12,312 bases of DNA, taken from positions 1 to 12,312 of the forward strand of contig CAMLNW010000057.1 of NCBI GenBank assembly GCA_946481495.1, in the 5' to 3' direction. The notes under the pieces are model-generated. The model did not search any database and was not told the origin of the DNA. It was given only the letters and a program-made list of their open reading frames with translations. This stretch comes from an uncultured Actinomycetes bacterium (GTDB taxonomy: Bacteria > Actinomycetota > Thermoleophilia > Solirubrobacterales > Thermoleophilaceae). Shown in pieces: positions 1 to 6,520 of the stretch. Position 1 is the stretch's first letter. Every line of letters starts with the position of its first letter. A program made the translations under genes and the position numbers.

Positions 1-104
1 CGCAGGCCGTCGACGTGCGGGAAGCGCGGGTTGCCGGGCGGCGGCGCGACGACCGGCTCGACGTAGTCGCCGGTCGTCGCGGGCTCCCTGGCGACGGTGC
101 TCAT
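1..104 (-). CDS. Acyltransferase-3 (OafA/YrhL-like) membrane O-acyltransferase, N-terminal fragment
   Basis: Only the first 34 codons and two bases of this gene are inside the window. The translation begins MSTVAREPATTGDY and, after a short Pro-rich cytoplasmic lead, reaches NPRFPHVDGLR at residues 25-35. That string is the hallmark start of acyltransferase family 3 proteins (R-x-x-x-L/V-D-G-L-R before the first membrane helix, usually followed by A-I/L-A). The family comprises polytopic membrane enzymes that move acetyl or other acyl groups onto sugars of surface polysaccharides. The ATG at 104 overlaps the TGA of the upstream ligase-like gene (ATGA), with a GGAGG at 109-113 four bases ahead, so the two are probably co-transcribed and translationally coupled. 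This neighbour suggests that it decorates the same glycan. The call rests on one motif, and the catalytic His is outside the window. Confidence 0.7.
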   Translation of the reverse strand, partial: MSTVAREPATTGDYVEPVVAPPPGNPRFPHVDGL

Positions 105-1366
105 TCCGCCTCCGTCGTCCCAGCCCGCCCGACCACGATCCCGGCGAGCAGCAGGCCGACCAGCCCGAGCGCCGGCAGGTCCCAGTCCCAGTCGATCCCG
201 GCGTGCAGCGCGAGCGCCGCCAGCGCGGCGCTCGGCCCGGCCGCCAGCACCGCGTCCTCGGCGACGAGCCGGCGCGCGCAGACCACGACGCCACCGGCGA
301 ACGCGGCCAGCAGTGCCAGCCCGACCAGCCCTAGCTCGACCGCCGTCTCGAGGTAGAGCGAGTGGGCGTCGACCGCGCCCTCGGCGACGTCGCGCTCGCG
401 CAGCCACTCGACGCGGAAGCCGGCCGTCCCGACGCCCACCGCCGGCGCCCCGGCGAACGAGTCGACGGCGACGCGCCAGTAGTCGGCGCGGTTGCTGCCG
501 ATGTCGGCAAACCGCTGTGCCGTGGCGCCGCGCGACGGAGGCGAAGCGCGATCGACCGCAACAAGGACGAGCGCGCCGGCGAGCAGCAGGACGGCCCCCC
601 AGCCGACGACGAGTCGCCAGCCGTGGCCGGCGCGCGCCCAGACCGGACGCGCCTCGGGCGCGAGCAGCGCGAGTGTCACCAATCCGAGCCCGAGGGCCGC
701 CAGCGCGCCGCGCGAGTAGGTCAGGTAGAGACCGGCGAGCAGTGGCAGCAGCGCGACCGCCGCTACTCCTCGCAGCTCCGCGCGACGGGTCGCGTCGACG
801 GCGACCCGGGCACAGAGAACGACGCCGACCGCCGCCAGCGCCCCCATCGCGTTCCAGTAGCTGAGCGGCTGGTCGAGTCGGCCGTCGGCGCCGAAGGAGG
901 TGGTCAGGTCCAGCACGCCGAGATCGCCGAGCAGGCCGTAGCCGACGACGCCGAGCGCCAGCAGCGCCAGCGCCAGCTCGAGCGCGCGAGCGGACCAGCG
1001 CTCGCCGAACGCGGCCACCGCGAGTGGCAGTACCGCCGCGTACAGCGCCAGCCGCCAGACGTCCTCACGCGCCGCCTCGCCGAGCGGCGCCCACGACAGC
1101 GAAATCGCCGTCCAGCCGGCGAGCCCGAGCAGGCCGGCGACGGCAATCTTCCCGGCCCGAGACACCGGTATGACGGCTATCCGGCCGCCATCGCCGAACG
1201 GCACCAACGCGACCACCGCCACCGCGATCCACGCCACGATCGCCAGCGTCGCGCGCGGCTCGTGGAAGAACCCACCCGAGCGAAAACAGAGCCAGCCCGT
1301 GGCGCAGACGAGCGCCGCGCCGAGCAGCGCCTGCGATATTGAGCGCCGTGTCGGCGCCGCGCTCAC
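101..1366 (-). CDS. O-antigen ligase/polymerase family protein (Wzy_C / WaaL-like)
   Basis: This 421-residue protein is almost entirely hydrophobic helices, with one extracytoplasmic stretch near residues 273-337. Motifs of the PF04932 family are visible: TYSRG at 216-220 (conserved Arg219), GVGTAGF at 311-317, DAHSLYLETAVELG at 333-346 with the conserved His335, and a C-terminal HAGIDWDWDLPA at 388-399. In this family such residues handle an undecaprenyl-linked glycan, either to polymerise repeat units (Wzy) or to transfer finished chains (WaaL). The sequence alone does not tell which. Start: the GTG at 1366 is the only start codon before the first helix and has GAGGAG at 1375-1380 with eight bases between. 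The 3' end overlaps the acyltransferase gene by four bases. The 5' end overlaps the divergent GT-C gene, so its promoter must lie inside that gene. Confidence 0.85.
   Translation of the reverse strand: MSAAPTRRSISQALLGAALVCATGWLCFRSGGFFHEPRATLAIVAWIAVAVVALVPFGDGGRIAVIPVSRAGKIAVAGLLGLAGWTAISLSWAPLGEAAREDVWRLALYAAVLPLAVAAFGERWSARALELALALLALGVVGYGLLGDLGVLDLTTSFGADGRLDQPLSYWNAMGALAAVGVVLCARVAVDATRRAELRGVAAVALLPLLAGLYLTYSRGALAALGLGLVTLALLAPEARPVWARAGHGWRLVVGWGAVLLLAGALVLVAVDRASPPSRGATAQRFADIGSNRADYWRVAVDSFAGAPAVGVGTAGFRVEWLRERDVAEGAVDAHSLYLETAVELGLVGLALLAAFAGGVVVCARRLVAEDAVLAAGPSAALAALALHAGIDWDWDLPALGLVGLLLAGIVVGRAGTTEAE
1335..1340 (+). promoter_or_regulatory. Probable -10 element of the GT-C gene (leaderless start)
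   Basis: GATATT keeps the key A2 and T6 of the actinobacterial TANNNT -10 box and is an AT-rich island in very GC-rich DNA. Seven bases separate it from the GTG at 1348. No Shine-Dalgarno precedes that GTG, so transcription probably starts at or next to it. A TTG at 1339 in the same frame overlaps the box and is the less likely start. Confidence 0.4.
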
Positions 1367-2940
1367 GGGTCGGGCTCCTCGGGCTGCTGTTCGCCGGCGC
1401 CCTGGCGATCTCCGCGTTCACGCTGCGCCGCGGCGGCGCCGAGTTCGACGAGGGGCTGATCCTCCAGGCGGCGGCGCGGATCTCCGACGGCCAGGTGCCG
1501 TACGCCGACTTCGCCTGGCCCTACGGACCGGCTCACCCCTACCTGCTCGGCTGGTCGTTCGATCTCTTCGATCCTTCGCTGATCGGCTGGCGCGTCCTGC
1601 GCAGCCTCGTCGATGCGTCGGTCGCGGTCACGGTCTACCTGCTGGCGCGGCGCGAAGGCGCCCCGGCCTGGCTGGCGCTCGCCGGCTGGCTGGTCGCGGC
1701 CTGCGCGATGGCCCAGCCGACGAGCGCCACGCCGTTCGCGCCGGCGCTGCTGCTCGCGCTGCTGGCCGTCCTTGCGGCGATCCGCGACGACAGCCGCAAG
1801 GCAACCCTGCTCGCCGCACTGCTGACCGCGCTCGCCGCCGCCTGGCGACTCGACTTCGGCCTCTACGCCGGCGCGGCGGTCGTCACGGCGCTGGCGCTGC
1901 GCGCCGGACCGGCCGGGACGCGAGCGCGCGCCGCCGCCCTCTACGCGGCGACCGCGATCGGACTCGGGCTGCTCGCCTATCTCCCGTTCCTGATCGCCGT
2001 CGGGCCAGCCGACCTCTACGACGCGCTCGTCGGCGCGTCGCTGCGCGAGCGCGACTACTGGACGCTGCCCTTCCCGCTCTCCTACGACGGTCCGCTGCGC
2101 GCATGGCCACCCGGTGCCGCGGCGGAGGACGGCAAGGACCTGCTCGGCTTCTACGCGCCGCTGGTCGCCGTCGCGGGCCTGGCGTTGCTCGTCCTGATCG
2201 GCGGCTGGCGAACCTATGTCGAGGGTCGCGTCCGGCAGGGCACGGCCGCCCTCGCCGTGCTCGGCGGCGGCTGCCTCGCCTACCTGCTGTCGCGCAGCGA
2301 CGAGTTCCACGCTACGCCGCTGATCGTCGTCTTGGCTGCGGCGCTGCCGCCCGCGGTCGCGTGGGGCTGGACGCAGTCGAGCGCGAGGCACGGCTGGCCG
2401 CGACCACCTCGCATCGCCGTCGCACTCACCGCCGCCGTCTTGGCCCTCCTGCTCGTCTACGGATCCGCGAACCGCCTCTCCGCCCTGCTGCGCCCACCCG
2501 AGCTGGCGACGATCGACCTGCCGATCGCCGACGGCGCCGACGCTCCACCGGCCGAGGCGCGGGCGCTCGCCCGGATGGCGGCGGTCGTCGACGACGAGAT
2601 CCCGCCCGACGCCCCGATCTACACGATCACTCGCCGCTCCGACCTGGTCCGCTTCAACCAGCCGCTCGTCTATCTCGTCGCCGGTCGCCCGAACCCGACC
2701 CGCCACGACTACGCGATCCAGACGTCGGCGCCCGATCAGCGGGCGCTCGTCGCCGAGCTGACACGCGACCGGCCGCGCGCGATCGTGCGCTGGACCGACC
2801 GCGCGTCGGTCGAGCGCGAGCCGAACCTGCGTGGACGTCCGACTGGCGTGCGCATCCTCGACAGGTGGGTGGCCGACCGCTACCGCCTCCTCACCCGCGC
2901 TGGCGACTACGAGATCCTCGTTCCCCGCGCCGGCCGCTGA
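1348..2940 (+). CDS. Polytopic GT-C family glycosyltransferase (PMT/ArnT-like)
   Basis: With the GTG at 1348 this is a 530-residue membrane protein. After a first helix (about residues 8-26) comes GAEFDEG with an acidic pair D34-E35, then a Q-V-P-Y-x-D-F-x-W-P-Y-G-P block at 49-61. This layout is typical of GT39/GT83-like enzymes, which use polyprenyl-phosphate sugars on the outer face of the membrane; the first-loop acidic residue is the usual catalytic site. Many Ala/Leu helices follow up to about residue 375. A soluble C-terminal domain of roughly 155 residues then ends at ILVPRAGR. The donor sugar and acceptor cannot be read from the sequence. The gene is divergent from the O-antigen ligase-like gene, sharing 19 bp at the starts, and its 3' end overlaps the convergent GT4 gene by 34 bp. 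It may modify a lipid-linked glycan or a surface protein. Confidence 0.75.
   Translation: MSAPRSRVGLLGLLFAGALAISAFTLRRGGAEFDEGLILQAAARISDGQVPYADFAWPYGPAHPYLLGWSFDLFDPSLIGWRVLRSLVDASVAVTVYLLARREGAPAWLALAGWLVAACAMAQPTSATPFAPALLLALLAVLAAIRDDSRKATLLAALLTALAAAWRLDFGLYAGAAVVTALALRAGPAGTRARAAALYAATAIGLGLLAYLPFLIAVGPADLYDALVGASLRERDYWTLPFPLSYDGPLRAWPPGAAAEDGKDLLGFYAPLVAVAGLALLVLIGGWRTYVEGRVRQGTAALAVLGGGCLAYLLSRSDEFHATPLIVVLAAALPPAVAWGWTQSSARHGWPRPPRIAVALTAAVLALLLVYGSANRLSALLRPPELATIDLPIADGADAPPAEARALARMAAVVDDEIPPDAPIYTITRRSDLVRFNQPLVYLVAGRPNPTRHDYAIQTSAPDQRALVAELTRDRPRAIVRWTDRASVEREPNLRGRPTGVRILDRWVADRYRLLTRAGDYEILVPRAGR
1375..1380 (-). promoter_or_regulatory. Shine-Dalgarno fixing the ligase/polymerase start
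   Basis: On the minus strand GAGGAG lies eight bases before the GTG at 1366. It supports that start even though the start lies inside the opposing GT-C reading frame. Confidence 0.6.
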
Positions 2941-4115
2941 GCGCTCGCCCCGCCGTGCCCATTGGACGCTCCGTTGGCTCCGTTGGCCTGTGCGCCGACT
3001 CCGTGGCGCTCGAGCAACGCCGCGTCGACCTCACGCGGGAATGCCTCGCGGAAGATCTCCGTATCGAAGCGGCGAGCATTTGCCACGCACACGACGGGAT
3101 CCACCGACAGCGCGTCGAAATCCACCACAGCGGCCGCGAGCTCCTGCGCGCCACCGTTCCAAAGCGTGCCGGTGACGCCCTCGACCACGGTCTCCAACGC
3201 GCCGCCGGCACCTGCCGCAATCACCGGCCGCCCCGCCGCCTGAGCCTCGACCGCGGCGATCCCGAACTCCTCGATCGACGTCACGACGACCGCCCGCGCG
3301 CTGGTCAGTAGCTGCGCCGCCCGCTCGTCGTCGACTCGCCCGGCGAACCTGATCGTCGGACCGGCGAGCGAACGCAACCGGCACTCGTCCGGCCCGTCGC
3401 CGACGACGACCAACGGCAACCCGAGCTGGTTGAACGCCTCGATCGCCAGGTCGATCCGCTTGTGCGACATCAATGCCGACAGCAGTACGTAGTGCGCACG
3501 CGGCTCGCCCGGTGCGAAGCGATGGGTGCCGACCGGCGGATAGACGACCGTCGACTCGCGCTTCAGGCAGTCGGCGATCCGCTGCTGCGTGGTGCGCGAA
3601 TTCGTCACATAGCGATCGACGCGGGTGGCGGCGGTGCGATCCCAGTCGCGCCAGCGGCCGAGGAAGGAGTCGAGCAGCGCGCGGCTGACCGGGTCGCGGC
3701 GCTCGGCCAACGTGCGGTCGCGCTCGTTCCAGGCGTAGCGGAACGGGTTGTGGCAGTAGCAGACGTGGGTTGCGTCGTCGGCGCGCCGGGCGGCGTGCGC
3801 CCAGGCACTCGAGCTCGAGATCACGAGGTCGTAGCTGGACAGGTCGAACGAGCGGATCGCCGCCGGGTAGAGCGGCAGCAGCCCACGGAACGTCCGCTTG
3901 CCGGGATGGACGGCCTGCAAGAACGAGCTCTGGACGTTGCGATCGGCGAGGCGACCCTCTGTCCCCTGCTCGTCGTAGATCGGCGAGAAGACATCGGCCT
4001 CCGGATAGAGGTCGCAGATCTCGAAGAAGACGCGCTCAGCGCCGCGGACCCCGATCAGGAAGTCATGGACCAGAGCGACCCGGGTATGAGAACCGGGTCT
4101 TGTCGGCATACGCAC
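2907..4115 (-). CDS. GT4 glycosyltransferase (WbaZ-like mannosyltransferase type)
   Basis: This is a two-domain GT-B enzyme of 402 residues counted from the GTG at 4115. The N-terminal domain starts RVALVHDFL followed by GVRGAERV (residues 22-29), a glycine-rich acceptor-side loop. CHNPFRYAW (121-129) is characteristic of WbaZ-like enzymes. The C-terminal domain has LMSHKRIDLAIEAF (215-228) and the donor-site E-x7-E motif EEFGIAAVE, with E282/E290 as the pair. WbaZ-type enzymes usually take GDP-mannose, but specificity here is inferred. The last 30 or so residues form a Gly/Ala/Asn-rich tail with a doubled NGA repeat and are not part of the GT fold. Start: TACACT at 4122-4127 lies six bases before the GTG at 4115; ATG 4109 and GTG 4145 are alternatives. 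It is divergent from the LPXTG gene, and its 3' end overlaps the GT-C gene. Confidence 0.85.
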   Translation of the reverse strand: MRMPTRPGSHTRVALVHDFLIGVRGAERVFFEICDLYPEADVFSPIYDEQGTEGRLADRNVQSSFLQAVHPGKRTFRGLLPLYPAAIRSFDLSSYDLVISSSSAWAHAARRADDATHVCYCHNPFRYAWNERDRTLAERRDPVSRALLDSFLGRWRDWDRTAATRVDRYVTNSRTTQQRIADCLKRESTVVYPPVGTHRFAPGEPRAHYVLLSALMSHKRIDLAIEAFNQLGLPLVVVGDGPDECRLRSLAGPTIRFAGRVDDERAAQLLTSARAVVVTSIEEFGIAAVEAQAAGRPVIAAGAGGALETVVEGVTGTLWNGGAQELAAAVVDFDALSVDPVVCVANARRFDTEIFREAFPREVDAALLERHGVGAQANGANGASNGHGGASAQRPARGTRIS

Positions 4116-4121
4116 AGTTCG

Positions 4122-4127
4122 AGTGTA
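4122..4127 (-). promoter_or_regulatory. -10 element TACACT of the GT4 gene
   Basis: On the minus strand TACACT is a near-perfect TANNNT box, six bases before the GTG at 4115 and twelve before the ATG at 4109. A GTTT at 4147-4150 lies 19 bases upstream, where a -35 contact would fall. There is no Shine-Dalgarno, so a leaderless or near-leaderless transcript is likely. Confidence 0.5.
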
Positions 4128-4131
4128 TGCA

Positions 4132-4175
4132 CGATGTGAAGCCACGAAACATGGGTTTATCCACTTCGTACATCG
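4132..4175. repeat. Imperfect inverted repeat between divergent promoters (possible operator)
   Basis: CGATGTGAAG at 4132-4141 is mirrored by CTTC-GT-ACATCG at 4164-4175, giving ten paired bases interrupted by a two-base bulge. Each arm sits one to four bases upstream of a -10 box: TACACT (minus) on the left, TACCCT (plus) on the right. It could be a shared regulator site, or a duplicated promoter sequence in opposite orientation. Confidence 0.35.
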
Positions 4176-4176
4176 C

Positions 4177-4182
4177 TACCCT
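4177..4182 (+). promoter_or_regulatory. -10 element TACCCT of the LPXTG gene
   Basis: TACCCT is seven bases before the ATG at 4190, with GTTT at 4155-4158 lying 18 bases upstream. No Shine-Dalgarno precedes the ATG. The position argues for a leaderless mRNA and against the in-frame upstream ATGs at 4127 and 4151. Confidence 0.5.
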
Positions 4183-4189
4183 CGCCGTT

Positions 4190-4588
4190 ATGGACGGATG
4201 CGGAGCGCTGCGTCGGACGAGCGCGACAGTCGTGGCGGTGTTCGCGGTCCTGACCTTGGCACCGACGACCGCCGCAGTGGCTCAGAGCGCCGGCGATCGC
4301 CAGTACGCCGACCCGCTCGTCACCGATGGCGGTCAGTCCGGACAACAGTCGCCCTCTTCGCAAGGGGATGGCGATACGCCGACCTCGGCGCCCGTCACTC
4401 CGGCACCGACGGCCGGCTCCGACGACACGACGTCGGGCGTCGCCGGCGAGACCAGCGCCGCACCGGAGGCGACGCTGCCGCACACCGGGGCCGAGCCGCT
4501 GGCCCTAGCGGCAGTCGGTCTCGCCTTCGCGACGGCCGGCGGACTGGCCCTTGCGTTGCCGTGCCGCCGGCGGCATGCTCGCCGCTAG
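4190..4588 (+). CDS. Small LPXTG-type cell-wall-anchored surface protein
   Basis: This 132-residue protein has a complete sortase-substrate layout. A signal peptide has arginines at 8-9, a hydrophobic core at about 13-24 and a predicted cut after AVA (residue 31). A low-complexity mature part of about 64 residues, rich in Ser/Thr/Gly/Pro/Asp, begins SAGDRQYADPL. LPHTG follows at 96-100, then a hydrophobic helix at 103-123 and a basic end CRRRHARR. Sortases cut such motifs between Thr and Gly and link the protein to cell-wall peptide. No enzymatic domain is visible, and the short Thr/Ser/Pro-rich stalk could be a spacer or a glycosylation target. It is divergent from a GT4 gene and 43 bases ahead of the glycoside hydrolase gene, perhaps in one operon. 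No sortase gene is in the window. Its biological role is unknown. Confidence 0.85.
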   Translation: MDGCGALRRTSATVVAVFAVLTLAPTTAAVAQSAGDRQYADPLVTDGGQSGQQSPSSQGDGDTPTSAPVTPAPTAGSDDTTSGVAGETSAAPEATLPHTGAEPLALAAVGLAFATAGGLALALPCRRRHARR

Positions 4589-4631
4589 CCGATAGCGCAG
4601 CTTTCCCTCCGAGGCTGGGTTCACAGCAACG

Positions 4632-5807
4632 ATGCCTAAATCCCTCCGTCTGGCGCTCGCTTTCCTCGTGGCAGCCGTTGTCACGGCATCCATCGCCTCG
4701 CAAGCCGTCGCGCGCGTGCCGTTCGGCTTCGCCGGCGTGATGATCGACGGCCCGATGAACGCCCCGGGCTACGACCCGGCCGAGGAGATGGACGTGATGG
4801 TGGCCAGCGGAGTGGAGAGCGTCCGCTTCGCCTTCCACTGGGTCGACGGCCAGCCCTACCGCAGCTCCGCTCAGGTACCCGAGGCGCAGCGCGCGGAGTT
4901 CGTCGACGTCGGCGGCGTGCCGACGACCTTCACGCGCTTCGACCCGATGGTCGCCGGCGCCGCCGCGCGCGGCCTGACGCTGCTGCCGAACGTGACCACT
5001 GCCCCAGGCTGGGCGGCCAAGCGTCCAGGTGTCTTCGGCTCGCCGCCGAAGGGCACAGCGAGCTTTGCCAATTTCGCCCGCGCACTCGTCAAGCGCTACG
5101 GACCCCGTGGCAGCTTCTGGGCCGAGAACCCGGCCCTGCCACGGCGCCCGATCCGCAAGTGGCAGCTCTGGAACGAGCCGAACCTGCGCTACTCGTGGAC
5201 CGAGCGCAAGTGGGCGCCGGGCTACGTGAAGCTGCTGCGCGCAGGTCGCCAGGCGATCAAGGCCGCCGACCCGGGCGCGCGCATCGTCCTCGCCGGACTG
5301 GCCAACGTCAGCTGGGCCGACCTCGAGCAGATCTACCGCGTGCGCGGCGCCCGCCGCCTCTTCGACGAAGTCGCGATCCACCCCTACACCAAGCCACCCG
5401 AAGGCGTGATCACGATCCTCGACCGCGTTCGCAAGGTGATGTCCAAGTACGGCGACCGCCGCGAGCCGGTCACCGTCACCGAGTTCGGCTGGCCGTCCTC
5501 GAAGGGCAAGGTCAAGGGTGTCGGCGTCTCGACCGACCGCCGCGGCCAAGCCGCTCGCCTGCGCAAGGCACTTCCCCTGCTCGCCCGCAACCGCAAGCGC
5601 CTCCACCTGGCCAACGTCTACTACTACACGTGGGTCACCAACGACCGCCCCAACAGCTCGATCTTCTTCTTCGCCGGCCTCCGCCACCGCCTCCCCTCCG
5701 GCAAGATCGTTCCCAAGCCCGCCTTCGACGTCTTCCGCACCACCGCCCTCCGCCTCGAGGGCTGCCGCGTCAAAGCCTCGGTCGCCACCCGCTGCGCCCG
5801 GCGCTGA
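4632..5807 (+). CDS. Secreted clan GH-A glycoside hydrolase (PslG/GH39-like)
   Basis: This 391-residue exported protein has a signal peptide (residues 1 to about 28, cut near AVA-R) and a TIM-barrel hydrolase domain. The acid/base is in WQLWNEPNL (E182) and the nucleophile in VTVTEFGWPSS (E284). These are the strand-4 and strand-7 glutamates of clan GH-A retaining enzymes. VRFAFHWV (64-71), EVAIHPY (246-252) and YYTWV (331-335) also fit the barrel. In Pseudomonas, PslG is a related hydrolase inside an exopolysaccharide operon that cuts the polymer it helps make, and the setting among glycosyltransferases suggests a similar trimming role. The substrate is unknown, and GH5 or GH39 assignment needs a profile search. 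C378 and C388 near the C-terminus could form a disulfide. No convincing Shine-Dalgarno is seen, and co-transcription with the LPXTG gene 43 bases upstream is plausible. Confidence 0.82.
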   Translation: MPKSLRLALAFLVAAVVTASIASQAVARVPFGFAGVMIDGPMNAPGYDPAEEMDVMVASGVESVRFAFHWVDGQPYRSSAQVPEAQRAEFVDVGGVPTTFTRFDPMVAGAAARGLTLLPNVTTAPGWAAKRPGVFGSPPKGTASFANFARALVKRYGPRGSFWAENPALPRRPIRKWQLWNEPNLRYSWTERKWAPGYVKLLRAGRQAIKAADPGARIVLAGLANVSWADLEQIYRVRGARRLFDEVAIHPYTKPPEGVITILDRVRKVMSKYGDRREPVTVTEFGWPSSKGKVKGVGVSTDRRGQAARLRKALPLLARNRKRLHLANVYYYTWVTNDRPNSSIFFFAGLRHRLPSGKIVPKPAFDVFRTTALRLEGCRVKASVATRCARR

Positions 5808-5830
5808 GCGTACGAGCAGTTCTCCATCCG

Positions 5831-5836
5831 TATCCT
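5831..5836 (+). promoter_or_regulatory. -10 element TATCCT of the lipoprotein gene
   Basis: TATCCT lies seven bases before the ATG at 5844, in the 36-base gap after the hydrolase gene, and there is no Shine-Dalgarno. The spacing matches that at 4177-4190, so the gene probably has its own leaderless transcript. Confidence 0.45.
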
Positions 5837-5843
5837 TGCCGCG

Positions 5844-6506
5844 ATGCAGGCCAGGGCAATCCTTGCGGCGGCAGTCGGCGTCCTCGCCTGCACGCTCGCG
5901 CTCGGATGCGGGTCGGACGAACCGGCTGGGGAGTCCTCCACCACGACGCTGACTCCGAGGCAGTACGCCGAGCTCGAGCGTCTCTACCGGGATCAGGTCC
6001 CACTTGACCGGCTGGCCGGCTCGAACGACACCGATTCCACCCGTCGGCTGCTTGCCGGCACCGCCCGCTCATGCCGGCAGGTCGACAGACGCGATCCGCT
6101 GCTGGATGCGGTGGTCAGCGGATGCGTGCAGCTGGCTGAGAGCCTGGCGGCGCTCGGAGATCTTGACTGCGCGACCGCAGAGGAGTGCAGCGAGCTGCTT
6201 GCCTCGTTCACCACCACGATGGAGCGACTGCACGAGACCCTGGAGCGCAGCCAGCCGACGATCGAGCGCGAGGTCTCCGACGGGGCATGTCGCAACGCCT
6301 TGATCATCCCCGAGGAGAGAGAAGCGCTCGAGGATGTCGTCGACGCGCTTCGGCGATTCGACGACGCAATTCGATCGGGCGACGTCGACATGCTGGAGGC
6401 CGCCGGCGGCGACGTCGACGAGGCGATCGCAGCGTTCGACGAGACCCCTTCGGCGAAGGAGCTGCTTCGGAACCTCCGCGCCGCCTGCCGGCCCGTCGCC
6501 AGCTAG
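5844..6506 (+). CDS. Cysteine-rich secreted lipoprotein of unknown function
   Basis: The 220-residue product begins with a lipoprotein signal peptide: a hydrophobic stretch and the lipobox-like LALGC with Cys22 as the lipidated residue, followed by GSDEPAGESSTTT, a flexible linker. The remainder is acidic and predicted mostly helical, with six further cysteines (77, 94, 109, 115, 149, 215), enough for three disulfides in an extracytoplasmic domain. Runs such as LEDVVDALRRFDDAI suggest a helical bundle. I recognise no catalytic motif or family. It follows the hydrolase gene by 36 bases but appears to have its own promoter, and it ends one base from the convergent GT2 gene. A link to glycan assembly or sensing is only positional. 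Confidence 0.8.
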   Translation: MQARAILAAAVGVLACTLALGCGSDEPAGESSTTTLTPRQYAELERLYRDQVPLDRLAGSNDTDSTRRLLAGTARSCRQVDRRDPLLDAVVSGCVQLAESLAALGDLDCATAEECSELLASFTTTMERLHETLERSQPTIEREVSDGACRNALIIPEEREALEDVVDALRRFDDAIRSGDVDMLEAAGGDVDEAIAAFDETPSAKELLRNLRAACRPVAS

Positions 6507-6520
6507 CTCACCAGCGACGG
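6493..6520. terminator. Candidate shared hairpin between convergent genes
   Basis: CCGTCGC (6493-6499) and GCGACGG (6514-6520) form a perfect 7-bp stem with a 14-base loop. The loop holds the stop codons of both the lipoprotein gene and the GT2 gene. It has no T-tract, so if it ends transcription it does so in a non-canonical way. Chance occurrence is quite possible in such GC-rich DNA. Confidence 0.3.

Noticed and set aside
1363..2706. A 447-codon minus-strand frame opposite the GT-C gene
   Set aside because: It has antisense composition (Arg/Gly/Asp/Glu/Gln-rich) and no recognisable motif, and it is explained by codon bias of the real gene.
2968..2985. Exact tandem duplication of a 9-bp unit considered as a mobile-element or repeat-array trace
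   Set aside because: There are only two copies, inside the coding tail of the GT4 gene and without flanking terminal repeats. It is best seen as local slippage.
1170..3311. A very long plus-strand open frame (713 codons) in another frame over the GT-C gene
   Set aside because: Its translation is Arg/Pro/Ala-rich without motifs, and it runs across the convergent gene junction. It is a shadow of high-GC coding sequence; the 1348-2940 frame carries the GT-C motifs.
4127..4153. Earlier in-frame ATG starts (4127, 4151) for the LPXTG protein
   Set aside because: They lie upstream of the probable -10 box at 4177-4182 and would lengthen the signal peptide unnecessarily. The ATG at 4190 gives a normal signal peptide.
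4562..4575. Perfect 14-bp palindrome TGCCGCCGGCGGCA
   Set aside because: It lies in the codons for the basic CRRRH end of the LPXTG protein and is easily produced by Arg codons in GC-rich DNA. There is no loop and no T-tract.
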